A stretch of DNA of 64,000 nt from Apoda limacodes. Taxonomy: Eukaryota > Arthropoda > Insecta > Lepidoptera > Limacodidae. This document shows positions 47,108-58,861 of the stretch, one piece after another (within the stretch, counting starts at the first letter, position 1; the number at the start of each line of letters is the position of its first letter). Where the stretch lies: contig OX291542.1 of assembly GCA_946406115.1 (NCBI GenBank), positions 2,318,959 to 2,382,958 of the forward strand, read 5' to 3'. Position numbers and translations under genes: made by a program. The notes under the pieces were generated by a model. That model saw only the letters and a list, made by a program, of their open reading frames with translations, was not told the DNA's origin and did no database searches.

Positions 47108-47319
47108 CCAGGGGCTTCTGATTCTCTTGCTGATAGAGATTATCTCGAATTCGAGATATGTTTAATTGATTTACTTCTGGCTTGTTAAACGCGGTAACTG
47201 TTTTAGTCGATAGATCGACTAGTTTGAACTAGATATCGAAGAAACAGGGCGGTAGTAAATCAATTAATCATATCTCGAATTCGAAATTATCTCTATCAGC
47301 ACAAGAATCAGGCCCCTGG
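47108..47319. mobile_element. Small palindromic (foldback) MITE
   Basis: Arms of about 65 bp (ccaggggcttctgattctc, then ctgatagagattatctcga and tttaattgattta) at 47108-47175 return inverted at 47255-47319. The spacer contains a further palindrome (tagtcgatagatcgacta). Ends resemble those of the large foldback element at 15242 (gattctc near the tip, then gagattatctc). Confidence 0.8.
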
Positions 47320-47334
47320 CCCAATGATTTTATC

Positions 47335-47490
47335 TATACTAATATTGGTAATAATATAAATGCAAAAGTGTGTTTGTTTGTCCTACCTTAATGTCTCAAA
47401 GGAGCTTCCAATTGAGCTGAACTTCGTACAGAGATAGTTGATAAGACACAAAAGGACATAGGCTACTTTTTATCTAGAAAAATTTAAAAG
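47335..47490 (+). repeat. Helitron/MINE-like repeat, partial
   Basis: Begins ctatactaatattggtaataatataaatgcaaaagtgtg and keeps the ggacataggctactttttatc block. The 3' half is lost. Confidence 0.55.
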
Positions 47491-49486
47491 TTCTATCTAT
47501 ACATAATTTAACGCTCTTGACGCAATCACGCCTTCAATCAGCGTGAGCTTCCATCCTTCAATGGAGTTGTTTGTGCGGTGTCTCGTATTTGCGACGCTTA
47601 TCAGATTTGAAGAAAAGATTCCTAAACATTGTTTCTCAAATTTTTTATAAATTGTTTCATTTCAATAGTCTCTGGTGCCAGGCGGACAATGGTTAGCGGA
47701 AGGCTTACTAAGGAATAGTAAGTTCCGGTGGTAATAACGGAAAATTGCTAATTAAACGCTACAATATTTAGATAAAGAGTAAGTAAAACCTGTTCTGAAG
47801 ATAACAGTGTAGGCAGGAATAAATGAATAGATAGATAGAGAATTGGTCATTTGGCGTATAGAGTATGTCATTATGCGTATTGGTTATTTTGCGAATAAAA
47901 TATTGGTCATTCCGCGTATTGGTCATTATGCGCATTGGTCGATATACGTATTTCACAATACGCGTTTTTTTAAAAAAATTATTGGTCATTATGCGTCGAG
48001 AGCAATTTAACATAATTTCACTGCAACAAACTACAGCTTAGTAGCGAACTTACTTACATTCAAGGAGTTGCCGTAAAAATTCTACGCTAAAAACCAAATA
48101 AAGCGCGGGCGGGGCCGCGAGAGAAGCACATGTATGTAATAAATAATTCTAATACCTAGTGAGTTTAATGTCGGAAAATAACTAGAAACTTAACCACCAC
48201 TTTAAGAGACGCAACTTTCCTGCATACAGTACCTTCAGATCATCCCAGATCCTTATTACATGTATGCTACCAGGTGTCCTGTGAATTCATCAAAACTTAC
48301 TTGACAAATTTCACTTCACAACCCACGATTGGCAAAAACATGATTTGACATATTTTATACAACAAAAAGTTTGTCAAATAATTCAGTTTATAAAATAATT
48401 TTTTGACAAATAATTTATTTCTTATACATATCATGATTTGACGTTTATAATGAAAACGTCTTATACGCCAACTTACACTTTGAGTAAAACTCAGTAAATT
48501 AGCAAAAGAATACTTAATTTTAATTATTACATCAACAAATACGTACTTATGTTATATTTATTATACTGATTAGTGTAGTTTCAAAAACCGACAGATCTTT
48601 TAACGTTATTGTTGTACAACAACTTGTAGTGATGTAGTGTGGGTGTAGGGCGAGCCACTTAGGATCATGAAAACTAGCGCGCGAAGCAAGCGCCAGAACC
48701 AACATTTAACAACATTTCAGGGCGACCCACTTGGGATCATAAAAACTAACAAGTAAAACCAAGCGGAGATCATGAAAATTGTGCAGCGGCCGGCGAGCGC
48801 CAGGACCAATGTAGCCTATTTAATGTAGTCAGGGTGGCCAACTTAGGGACATGGGAAAAACGGACTAGTGCTTATAGAAAAAAACTATTTTACCATTAGT
48901 ACCCATAATAGAGCTGTTTAGATTAGGTCAAAAACTTCTACTCGTCCAAAAAAATTTGATTAGGTTTGGTTAATTTGTTTAATATATTATTATTGTAAAA
49001 TGACATAATGTATAACTGCGATTATACTTAATGAATCAAAATATTAAATTGAATATTTAGAAATAAGTATAAATAAGCAAATATGATATGAATATTTTTT
49101 TAAGAGCAGAGTTATGTGTGTGTGTATCTGTCTGTGGCACCGTAGCTCTCAAACGGGTTAACCGATTTGGATGCGGTTGTATTTTAATAATAATATTTGA
49201 AAGCAGGTTTTATATCGGTGGTTCTTAAACATGTTTCATCAAAATCCGTTGAGGCGTTTCAAAGTTATCAGCTCTTTCGTTAGCTGCGGTTGGGATCTCA
49301 GACGCATAATGCGTATTTACTTTCAAACATTTGTGTGACCTTAAATTTCAAACACCCATGTATGCTACTTAACTATTCAAGATTATAGAATTCTTGGTCT
49401 GGTGCTGCAGCCAGGACATCCACCACACTAGTACACTCTTGAAAAAAATAATAGCAGATATGTAGTGTTTGGATTTGTTTTTTATT
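47491..49486. other. Intron region with degenerate tandem repeats
   Basis: 47845-47995: five or more variants of attggtcattatgcgtatt. 48050-48120: a MINE-like tail (aaggagttgccgtaaaaattctacgc ... gcgcgggcgg). 48640-48850: about 2.5 degenerate units of an approximately 90-bp sequence built on gggcgagccacttaggatcatgaaaact. 49085-49290: another interspersed repeat (gttaaccgatttggatgcgg). No exon seen. Confidence 0.55.
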
Positions 49487-49905
49487 AGGTTTCCGTACCC
49501 AAAGGGTAATTAGCGGAACCCTATTACTAAGACTCCGCTGTCCGTCCGTCCGTCCGTTTGTCACCAGGCTGTATCTCATGAACCGTGATAGTTGGATTGT
49601 TGAAATTTTCACAGAACACGTATTTTTGTTGCCGCTATAACAACAATACTAAAAAACAGAATAAAATAAATATTTAAGGGGACTCCCATACAACAAACGT
49701 GATTATTGTGCTCGTTTTTGCTCAATATTGATAACGGCAACAGGCAAACGCTTGAAATATACACAAAATATTTATTAATTCACTTTAAAAAAAATTTTTT
49801 TAAATAAAACAAATATTTAAGGGGGGCTCCCATACAACAAATGTGATTTTTTTTTTGCCGTTTTTATAGATAATATCCGACTCGCACTTGCCCAGTTTTC
49901 AATAT
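49487..49905 (+). repeat. ggttccgtaccc-type interspersed repeat
   Basis: Nearly complete copy: ttccgtacccaaagggtaat, cggaaccctattactaaga, repeated ccgtccgt, ctgtatctcatgaaccgtg, ttgccgctataacaaca, ctcccatacaacaaacgtg (twice) and ccgactcgcacttgccca at the far end. Non-coding. Other copies: 56455 (+), 57875 (-), 60895 (-). Confidence 0.8.
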
Positions 49906-52246
49906 TTAATTCTATTTACAGTACGATGATGGTAGCTGTACAATAACATAAGCCTGAAGGCTATAGAATAGATATTAGTATACTTATCATAACTTTTAAA
50001 ATTTTAATTTCAAATTTCAAGATTTGAAATAAAAATTTAAAAAACCCCCAACGCAAAAAAGAAAAGCAAACATTTCTAAAGTCAAAAATAATACGTATCG
50101 TTGAGCCATTAAATTCGATTGAGTAATACTTTTACATATTTTAATTATAAAAATTAATGGATGGCACGATAAGGTTTACTCGTTTAAATGGCGCTATAAT
50201 GTCACGGCAGGGTACCGCTGAGTTTAAAGCAATAACTAAATAGCTAAAATAGGGAGATGGAAACTCATAGCGCTCCCAGACTTTACAATTTTACACCCAG
50301 TGTTACTAGATTTGCAACAAAATTTGATCGTATCGAAGAAAATTGGTCAGAAATGCTAGTAAATTAAAAAAAGTCAATCAAATAAAGGGTCTGACTGGTT
50401 ATGAATAGTACGTTGCTTGTTTGTTGTAAACTGTGCTCCTACTTAGAATACCTGATATCCTTGACAGAGTAAGTGTGAAATATTAATTATAATTAAAGAA
50501 ATACAATGTTTAATTACAAATTTATCAAGAAAAGTTAATTGACTGCGATTCTCGCGAGGTACTCCTGGTTCTCTGCTCCGACTCGACAGTCCTTTGGTTT
50601 GACGCATTGTCCAGAATCTTCCACATACCTGGGCAGTAAGAGATTATTTTTATAATTAAGACGTAGATAGGCGCCGACAGTTTGTTGTCAGTGCCGTAAC
50701 CTAAGTAACCGTAACTTAGTTGGTCGGCTATGTCTAAAGTATCCCTAACTTAGTTTGTCGGCTATGTCTAAAGTATCCCTAACTTAGTTGGTCGGCTATA
50801 TCTCGCAGATTAGTTGCTTTTGGTGTGTCGTGTTATTTTTAACGGTATGATGTGTTCGTATTCTGTTTTTAGGGTTCCGTACGTCCTTACCATTTATAAG
50901 ATGACATATTGTCATATGCTTAACTATATAATATTATTGTAGTAGAATAAGTAAAAGTTGAATAAAGTTATATTATATTATTAAAAACAAAATTAAAACA
51001 CGGTCGAACACAGGCAATTTTTTTAGTATCTGCTGGACTGATTTAGTTGAAATTTGTTACATATATAACTATCTGTGACGGGACGTGTGACGTTAATAAA
51101 TAAATATGGGGCATTTTTGGGGGGTAAAGTATATTATTAGAAAAAAGTTTTGCTAACTATTTCATATCAAATGAAAGAGCGTAGTAGTATGGTGTCACAT
51201 GTATATTTTTTATTTACATTTAAACTATTTTTAAAGTTGTTAAAGAAAATAGAATAAAATTTAACATTCTCCCCTCCCCACCTTTATCTCCGAAACTACT
51301 TAGCGAAAATTGTAAATAAAAACAGAAAATAGTTCCATTTAACCTCACAATGATTTGAAAGTAACTATGGAACCCCACTATCTAATAAAAATAAAAAATC
51401 ATCCTAAGGTCATTTACTTTTTCAAAAATTAGAAGATAGTATAAATTATAATTTATATTGTCTACATCAAAATTGCATTGTAAGTAAGTAAGTACATAAA
51501 ATTATAGTATATCTGTAGTTTTATAATAGAACTAAGAACTCATACTTACTCCTACTTAGCGCTTAAGTTAGCGGATTCTTGAGAAGTATCATTTTTCTGT
51601 AAGATTTCTAAATATCAAGTGATTTAGGTGCCTGGGTAATAAACTGATAACACGTTTTCATTTAACAGTTTGTTTGAAACGTAAAAATGTGATGGTTTCA
51701 GTTGAAACGTAATGGTTTATAGTAGAAACGTAATGGTTTCAGTTGAAACGTAATGGTTTCTAGTAGAAACGTAATGGTTTCAGTTGAAACGTAATGGTTT
51801 CTAGTAGAAACGTAATGGTTTCAGTTGAAACGTAATGGTTTCTAGTAGAAACGTAATAATTTTTAGCTTTTTTATGTATTTTTTGGGACATGCTTTCGGT
51901 GTAAAACTTGCAGTTTTCATTAAGTCCAATAGATTGCGGATTAAGTCTAAAACTGGGAAAAGTAAAATTTTGCTACATACGTGGTAACGTTAATCCAAGT
52001 AGCCAACGATACCTATTAACCAACAACAAAAACTAAATGAAATAATATATTTTTTTAAATCGTAATAGTTTATGTTTTATTAAAACTTTTATAAATGTCA
52101 TAGTGATCCTGAAGTATGGACTTGTGATATTCCTTTATCCAAACTAATTTTGAAATCTCATTCGTATATTCGTATTCAGTGATTACAAATTAGTATAAAA
52201 ACGTAGTATTTATCCAAAAGGCATACAATAAGTAAAATTCTGTAGA
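49906..52246. other. Intron region with two tandem repeats
   Basis: 50713-50805: 2.7 copies of a 34-bp unit aacttagttggtcggctatg... 51690-51860: the 41-bp hairpin minisatellite listed separately. The rest is AT-rich with no exon. Confidence 0.6.
51690..51860. repeat. Minisatellite of small hairpins, period about 41 bp
   Basis: Alternating half units gaaacgtaatggtttcagtt and gaaacgtaatggtttctagta, about four full 41-bp periods. Every half unit is a tiny palindrome (gaaac...gtttc), and neighbouring halves can also pair. Confidence 0.9.
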
Positions 52247-52373
52247 TCAGTGATTTATTTGTATTTGTACCAAATTACAAAACTTTTTTGAATCGTCTAA
52301 ACTATTATATTTTTTCTTTGAGTCCAATTCACAATGTGGGTTTCTGCTAAGCAGAGTCCAGAGTCGGGCCAGA
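52247..52373 (-). CDS. Unrecognised gene, probable last exon
   Basis: Tentative third exon: acceptor cctcgtatgag (to 52374), one base completing the Gly codon, then 41 codons and a stop at 52247-52249. The frame is open, polar and Lys/Asn/Ser-rich, starting with LARLWTLLS. It was chosen because it is the first frame below exon 2 with matching phase (2). An earlier acceptor at about 52393 does not fit. Confidence 0.45.
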
Positions 52374-52634
52374 CTCATACGAGGAGATAGTTGACACTAG
52401 ATAATATGTTTTAAAAAATACTATTTAAATTTTACATTATCTAGTTCTTGCTATTGTCAAAAAAAACACTAATGTTAAAAATAAAACACATAAATTAATT
52501 AACAAAAAAAAACTTTTTGAACATATAAATGTTTTAAGATTTTTTTCCATATATTTAGTGCCCATTAAACAACTATGACCGCAAATAAAAAAACAAAAAA
52601 TATAAAATGTGCAATTTAATGTATTTGTTCTTAC

Positions 52635-52825
52635 CCAGAGCTGCAGAAACATCCGGACACAAAAGTGGTTAAACAGTTTTTAGGCTTTAATCGTATAACG
52701 AAATTTTGCCTCGTTTTTTTTCTATGATATTGAATGGCGCTCTTCAAATAGTAAACTAATTTTTGAATGTCTAATTCCCCGTTACGAAGATCTACGTCCT
52801 TTTCGAATAGTTTTTGTAGAAGCAC
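52635..52825 (-). CDS. Unrecognised gene, exon 2
   Basis: Opens after aaaaaaatttcag in phase 0 and ends at GTAAGA (donor at 52634) in phase 2: 63 codons plus two bases. The product is Lys/Leu-rich, with a predicted helical stretch (VLLQKLFEKDVDLRNGELDI) and a short Cys-containing end (CFCSS). No domain recognised. Confidence 0.7.
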
Positions 52826-53164
52826 CTGAAATTTTTTTGTTTCAAAACACTTAGAACACCGTGTGCTGCCCCTACGAAATTTATGGTATTGTTCAATAAA
52901 ATATGTCATAGCGTGCGGTCAAGAACTTTCGGTCACACACAGCTACAATCAATCCACTCGATAACCACCAGTTGTGTCTGGTGTACCTTAGAAAAAAGCT
53001 GGTGCGAAAAAAGTATTGCGCGCGTAAAAGTATCGATTTTACCTTGGGAGTTAGCCAGGTGCAGTCTACAACTGTAGGCTATTACGACATGCATCGCACA
53101 TTCACTTAATTTAGAGAATCTGCCATCGAAGGCGTCTAGATATTCCCATGAGCCACGAGTCAAC

Positions 53165-53345
53165 ATTCGGGTACGCGGTCTCCACTGGAGGGCACGTCTG
53201 CCTCCATCGGTTGTCGGTCTTTCGACAGACGTGGCCAGCCCACTGCCACTTCAGCTTGCTGATTCTGTTGTGAGCTATGCTGGTGTCTTTAGTTCTTCTC
53301 CGGATGTCCTTACGTTTAGTTAGTAATTTAGCAAATCTCACTCAA
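53165..53345 (-). pseudogene. RTE-type LINE C-terminal fragment
   Basis: Minus strand reads KDIRRRTKDTSIA (near 53310) and ISKLKWQWAGHVCRKTD (near 53260), the same domain as at 30850-30960. It lies in intron 1 of the unrecognised gene. Confidence 0.8.
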
Positions 53346-53517
53346 CTCAAACGTCTCTAGTAGGTGTAAAGCGTGCTTCATAATCGAAAGGTGAAAGATA
53401 GTCGCCAGTGAGAAGGCAAACAGGGTGAACGTTGACATGAATTACTTCAGATTGGGCACCAGCTTCTAAACAAAATTACAATAGAATAATGATTCCCGAC
53501 AACATATGCAGACTTAC

Positions 53518-53970
53518 CGTAGTAATTTCTTCTGTAAACTTGTTATCTGAATATGTATAATTGTTCAAAATATTTGTTATGGTTTTCACTAATTTTTTTT
53601 TATAATCCGATCTTCTGGAACACAGTCTTAGTTTCTTTAAAATTCTATAATCGTGAATTGCCTTTTTGAAAAGTATTGGACACATTCCATTTTCAAAATA
53701 TTTATTCATCATTTTAAAATTGTCTCTTTCGATTAGATTGATATTGCTTCGCACTGACGTTGCGTGTTTTCCCGGATGGTTCGTGTATAATTTTAACATA
53801 TTGGTAAATTTAAAGGTTTTTTTGCCATCCTGCTTCAAAGGCAAAGGTCGTGCAGTAGTAGTGCCCTTTAAATCTAACTCAAAATAATCAAATGAAATAT
53901 CCATTTGCATGGATCCCGGATCAAACTCCAAAAGATCTTTATAATCTTGAATTTTTAATCTATAAATCAT
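53518..53970 (-). CDS. Unrecognised gene, exon 1 (151 codons, Met start)
   Basis: A clean open frame from ATG at 53970 to the donor GTAAGT (53517), phase 0. With exons 52825-52635 and 52373-52247 it makes 771 bp, 256 residues. The product is basic and Lys/Leu/Asn-rich. The first third is more acidic (ISFDYFELDLKG near residues 25-36). A Lys/Arg-rich section (KKAIHDYRILKKLRLCSRR) is near residues 102-120. No signal peptide, no membrane segment, no zinc finger. It lies inside the 43299-58737 intron of the zinc-finger gene on the opposite strand. Function unknown. Support: three frames with matching phases and good splice sites, and a length unlikely by chance in such AT-rich sequence. Confidence 0.7.
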
Positions 53971-54889
53971 ATTTAAATATTAAGCTAAAGAAACAGTATT
54001 AATACTGCAGTCTCGCATTATATTTATTTGTAATAAATGATGATTTCAAATAGTTTTTAACAATTACTGAAAGTTATTTGAAATCAATTTTGTTCTTAGT
54101 TCATTACAGAACACTTTTACTTTACCGCGTTTAAAGTAGTTTACTTTCAGTTTGCAATAAAGTTAAAAAAAATCAAGTTTTGCTTTTCTAGTTACTATTT
54201 CTCTGTAGTAAATGCTTTAAGAGTACGGACACCACATGTGACGAAAATCTTTCGGAACCATTTTTACAAAAACAAAAAGCGTCCAGTCTCTAAAGAATGC
54301 GCACGATGTCCCTAACTACGATTAGGGCTCCACCACTTTACGTACTGTGTGACGTGTGACTGTTTGACGACACCCGCTCCACCACCTCACCGCCTCCCCG
54401 CAACGATGCTAACCGTTTGGCGCGAGTAGATTTACTTATAGTATCCTAAGCACTTTGCAGTAGGTATGTTGACGATATGAAAAACATATAGCTTATACTA
54501 TATTGAATTACTTTCGAAATTATGCTACATATTTTCAATCGCAACATCATTCGACAATTGGAAATATGAATTCCTTAAATTAATAGCGTTAATTATGCTT
54601 AGGCTCTCCAGTGGCTGTCTCTGTCTGGACACACACAGACACACACCCACATTATAATGTGGAGGACAGCCCTTTTTGACCAACCACTTTACTTAGTCCT
54701 GCATGATAGGGGATAAGCCTAGCGCCGGAACTAGCGTTTCTGCTAAAAACGGCCATTTTTAGCAGAAACGCTATCTACAACTCACAGGTATATTCTGGAA
54801 ACATTGTATAACGATCTTAAAATAACTTGTCACTAGTTTTAAATAATTAGTTTGTACCTTTTTTTAAATCTGTTTTTTATAAAGAGGAA
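53971..54889. other. Upstream region of the unrecognised gene
   Basis: AT-rich to 54200. A less AT-rich block at 54230-54440 holds two gtgtgac motifs and several cacc/ccgc boxes and might be its promoter; no element is assigned. At 54735-54775 is a short palindrome (agcgtttctgctaaaaacg ... agcagaaacgct). Confidence 0.35.
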
Positions 54890-55170
54890 ATAAAGAATAT
54901 CTGTTAGCGGCCCAGCCCGCCCTGAATTTAATTGTCGATTTGGGATTCCTACGACAATTCCTTAATTATACTAAGAAAATTTTGTAAAAGCAAGCTGTAG
55001 CTGTAGGTAGTTCAAGCGAAATCCGGTTAAAGTTATTCCCGCGGCAACTTTTGAATTTTCCGGGATAAAAAGAAGCCTATGTCTTTCTCCGTCTCTTTGT
55101 GTCACTATCTGTGTGCGAAATTTCGCGTGGTGTGATTGAGTAACAAACAAACTTTCACATTAATTAGATT
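54890..55170 (-). repeat. Helitron/MINE-like interspersed repeat
   Basis: Minus-oriented copy: gtttgttactcaatcac near 55150, gggaataactttaaccgg near 55035, agctacagcttgc near 55000, gtaggaatcccaaatcgac near 54955. Very close to the copy at 61565. Confidence 0.7.
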
Positions 55171-56454
55171 AGTAGGATAATTTACGACTTAGGGACACAT
55201 AGCTATAATGCCAACTTACTCCACATACACTGTATTTATCAACAGTGTTGCGGTGTCAGAACTGAAGTGGTTGGTGAAAAGAGCCGGTCCTCGCATGATG
55301 TGGGTGTGTATTAGTGATGTTTCGGATATTTGTATCCGCGGAAAAAGTCCGTATCCGTATTCTTATCGGCATTTATTAACGCATATTTTATAAGGGTGAA
55401 TTTTATTAATTATATAGGTATGTAAATACATAAATATCAAATTTTTTTTTTTTTTAATTATTTAATCACGCCCACCGGTAGCTCATTTAGCACGAAAGTT
55501 GTAATCTTTATCCGCGGATCTTGAGCGTAATATTCCGTATCCGCAGATATACATATTATATTTTGTACGATCTATGCAGCATATCTCTGGTGCGTAGGCA
55601 GCCACTGGTTAACTCCGTCAGAGAATAAGAACCGCGACGTTATAGAAACACCAAAGGGTTTTATGCAAACGCAAACACAATCTACGGACTGATTTCGAAC
55701 TTACACTTTTCTGTCAGAAGATTTTATGCGCGATCTGTTAAGAGTATGTTTTTGTACGTCGGATGTATACAGGTTAAAATAGCCTGGAGAAACATTACCT
55801 TTCAATCGCAGCCAAGATATTCTCACATCTTACTGGACAGGAGAACCCCAAAGGCTTCCACGGCGTCGCATTCATGTCTTGACAAAACACCCTGCATTCT
55901 TAAAATCACATATTCACATTTTATTAAAATTCGTTACTTGATAAATAAATCTAAGTATAATATTTACCAGATGCAATGATTTTTATAGTTATAATGAAAC
56001 ACAACATAAACATTCTAATATTGCTTTTCTGGTAATTTCCATTTAAATAATAGTGCCTATTGAAGGTTTATGTATTTTTTTATGGCTCCTTACATATCCT
56101 ATAATTTTTGTCAACGTGTCTATACATCTTTTACATATACGAAATATGTATTTATTATATTCTAAAAATATTTATAATATATTATGCTACATACATAGAT
56201 GTTGCCTAGATTGCTCATGTGAAAATTTAATAAAAGTTGGCCCATCGCTTAACTGAAATTGGTTTATATGTCATTACCAACCTAAATAATCTTTAGACTT
56301 AAATATACGGTACTATACTAAATATAGCAACATAATAAGCTAAAATCTATGATCTCACCTGTTTTAGCGCATAAAAGGGAATGAGCAAACAAACTTGTAA
56401 ACTTGATTTATCAACTAAAAATGGTGCCACTGACCAGGATTCTGGATACTTCTT
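55171..56454. other. Intron region, little content
   Basis: 55310-55570 has tatccgcgg/ccgcggat blocks at both ends (about 55335 and 55510) and may be a worn MITE. Otherwise AT-rich, no exon; the open frames at 55746 and 56053 have no motifs. Confidence 0.4.
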
Positions 56455-56885
56455 TTAAGGATTCCGTACCCAAAGGGTAATTAGTTACTATTACTGCTGC
56501 TGCTGTCCGTCCGTCTGTCACCAGGCTATTTCTCATGAACCGTGATACACAGTTGAAATTTTCGCAGAAGATGTATTTCTGCTGCCGCTATAACAACAAA
56601 TACTAAAAAACAGAATAAAATAAATACTTAAGGCGGCTCCCATACAACAAACGTAATTTTTTGCTCGTTTTTGCTCGATATTGATAACGGCAACAGGTAG
56701 ATGCTTAAAAAATTTACAGAATATTTAGTTATATAGTCACTTTAAAAACAAATAATTAAATTAAAATAAAACAAATATTTAAGGGGGGATCCCATACAAC
56801 AAACGTGATTTTTTTCCGTTTTTATAGATAATGGTACGGAACCCTTCCTGCGCGAGTCCGACTCGCACTTGGCCGATTTTTATTT
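56455..56885 (+). repeat. ggttccgtaccc-type interspersed repeat
   Basis: Same block order as the 49487 copy, ending ggtacggaacccttcctgcgcgagtccgactcgcacttggccgattttt. Its inverse lies only 1 kb away at 57875. Confidence 0.85.
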
Positions 56886-57874
56886 TATTTTTTTGATTCA
56901 AAATATGTCATTGATAATCTGAAAAATAGAGTAATGTAGAAAATTTAATGTTTATTCAATATTTTGTTTTAATGAATCTACCACCATTCGTAAAGTTACA
57001 AAGAGGTGGAGTTAGGAGCTAACACTAGTTCTATGCAGTTATGTAAAAGTAAGCGTCAATTAATGTGACTAATGCGCTACTAGAAAATAATTACACGTAA
57101 CAAATGAGCTGTTGGAAGTTTACTTTTATGATTGTAAGTACATTATATCCTGAGCAGACATTTGACAAACTATTAGCAATTGTGGGATTATACTCATAGC
57201 CCGCACCACATTAATTTATAATTTTAAATAAGACCACCAGCAATATGAAAACATCCAATTTCGTGCCGTAGTTTTTGTATAATGTGCGTACTAAGGTACA
57301 GACAAACAAACAAAATTTTTAAGACCAGCTTATGCTTGCAGCTCCTAAACCAGATTTCAGTTATCGTCCTACATCGTTTTAGGATAATTGTTTTAGCTTC
57401 TATTGCTCTGACATACAGACAGCCAGTTACAATTTTACTATAACTAATGAGAGGACACTAAACAGAATGTTTTCGTCTGTGGTATAGATCGATTATTCAG
57501 GTTTCGAACAACAAGAAAACTCATACACACACTCACATAGAGAACTGGATGGCGCATTTCCTAGCCAGCTGTTAAAAAAAAATGGTCGCAAAAGTGTGAC
57601 AAAGACGAAGCGAATATGTGGTGTCTTGTCTATGAGAAAAAAACACCACAGGTTAACTTTGTCTTTCTCTAAGTTGTGGCCAATTTCGTGATCCTATTGC
57701 GCAATTCATAGAACAGATTACAGTTGAGCTTATACATATAGGGGACGTGAAATTTATATTTCTTACAAACAGCATACAACTTAGTATGGATTTGAAAAAT
57801 AGATAATATTTTATTAATGTACCAAATAACGCCAAAGTATATTTTATTTTCTACGTGCACTTATAATCAGAAAA
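56886..57874. other. Interval between inverted repeats, with one further repeat
   Basis: 57535-57715 is a repeat unit (agagaactggatggcgca, cctagccagctgt, tggtcgcaaaagtgtgac) that appears inverted at 26640-26825. No exon. Confidence 0.5.
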
Positions 57875-58315
57875 ATCGGCCTAGTGCGAGTCGGACTCGC
57901 GCACGAAGGGTTCCGTACCATTATCTATAAAAACGGCAAAAATACCACGTTTGTTGTATCGGAGCCCCCCTTAAATATTTGTTTTAATTTAATTATTCAT
58001 TTTTAAACTGAATATATAACTAAATATTCTGTGAATATTTGAAGCGTCTACCTGTTGCCGTTATCAATATCGAAGAAAATCGAGCAAAAGATAACGTTTG
58101 TTGTATGGGAGCCCCCTTAAATATTAATTTAATTTTGTTTTTAGTATTTGTTGTTATAGCAGCAACAGAAATACATCTTCTGTAAAAATTTCAACTGTCT
58201 AACTATCACGGTTCATGATATACAGCCTGGTGACAGACGGACGGACGGACGGACAGCGGAGCCTTAGAAATAGGGTTCCGCTAATTACCATTTGGGTACG
58301 GAACCTTAAAAACGG
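57875..58315 (-). repeat. ggttccgtaccc-type interspersed repeat, inverted
   Basis: Starts gcctagtgcgagtcggactcgcgcacgaagggttccgtaccatt and ends catttgggtacggaacctta; minus orientation with all the internal blocks. Confidence 0.85.
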
Positions 58316-58737
58316 TTTCGTTGGACACGATCAATTTGCTTAGGGTAAAACAACCTTGGTTATTATTAGATAAAATAACCAACTTATGCGGATTAATTTT
58401 TATTAGATAAAGTAACCTAAGTTAGTTTAACCAAAGCTCTTCCTGTGATAAAAATCAGCTGCAGTCGTTGTGCATAATATAAAGCGAGATGTGTGAATAA
58501 AAAAATGGTGATCAGAAAAAACGGAAAAGTAGGTAAATAAAACTGTAAGAGCACGCGCACACCAATCGCGTTATTCATGGCTACTAAAAGTAAAAGTATA
58601 AAAAATAAATGTCTTGTATAAACGCAAATGTGAGCGTGCCCTGTGCGAGAGGTCCGGAGGGGCGGCGTGTGACGAGTGCCCTGAGCGAGAGTTCTCACAC
58701 AAAGGCAAATCATTACATTTAATCATTCCTGTTCCAG

Positions 58738-58861
58738 ATGAAAAGCCTTATCAATGCTCATTCTGCGACTACGCGTGTCGGGACACGTCTACGCTTCGCA
58801 AGCATCAAGAGCGACACATGGGGATAGAGAAGATGTACCAATGTGTAATGTGTGATAAGAA
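58738..58861 (+). CDS. Zinc-finger gene exon: one and a half C2H2 fingers
   Basis: Opens after cctgttccag in phase 1 with a (T)DEKPYQC linker, then YQCSFCDYACRD...H-x3-H and CVMCDK, the cysteines of the next finger. Ends at GTAACG (58862), phase 2. The preceding exon known here ends at 43298 with phase 1, so the intron would be 15.4 kb. The frame also stays open upstream of the acceptor to 58614. Confidence 0.9.

Noticed and set aside
47845..47995. Possible CRISPR-like spacing of attggtcattatgcg motifs
   Set aside because: Degenerate, unequal spacing, eukaryotic intron context; a decayed tandem repeat.
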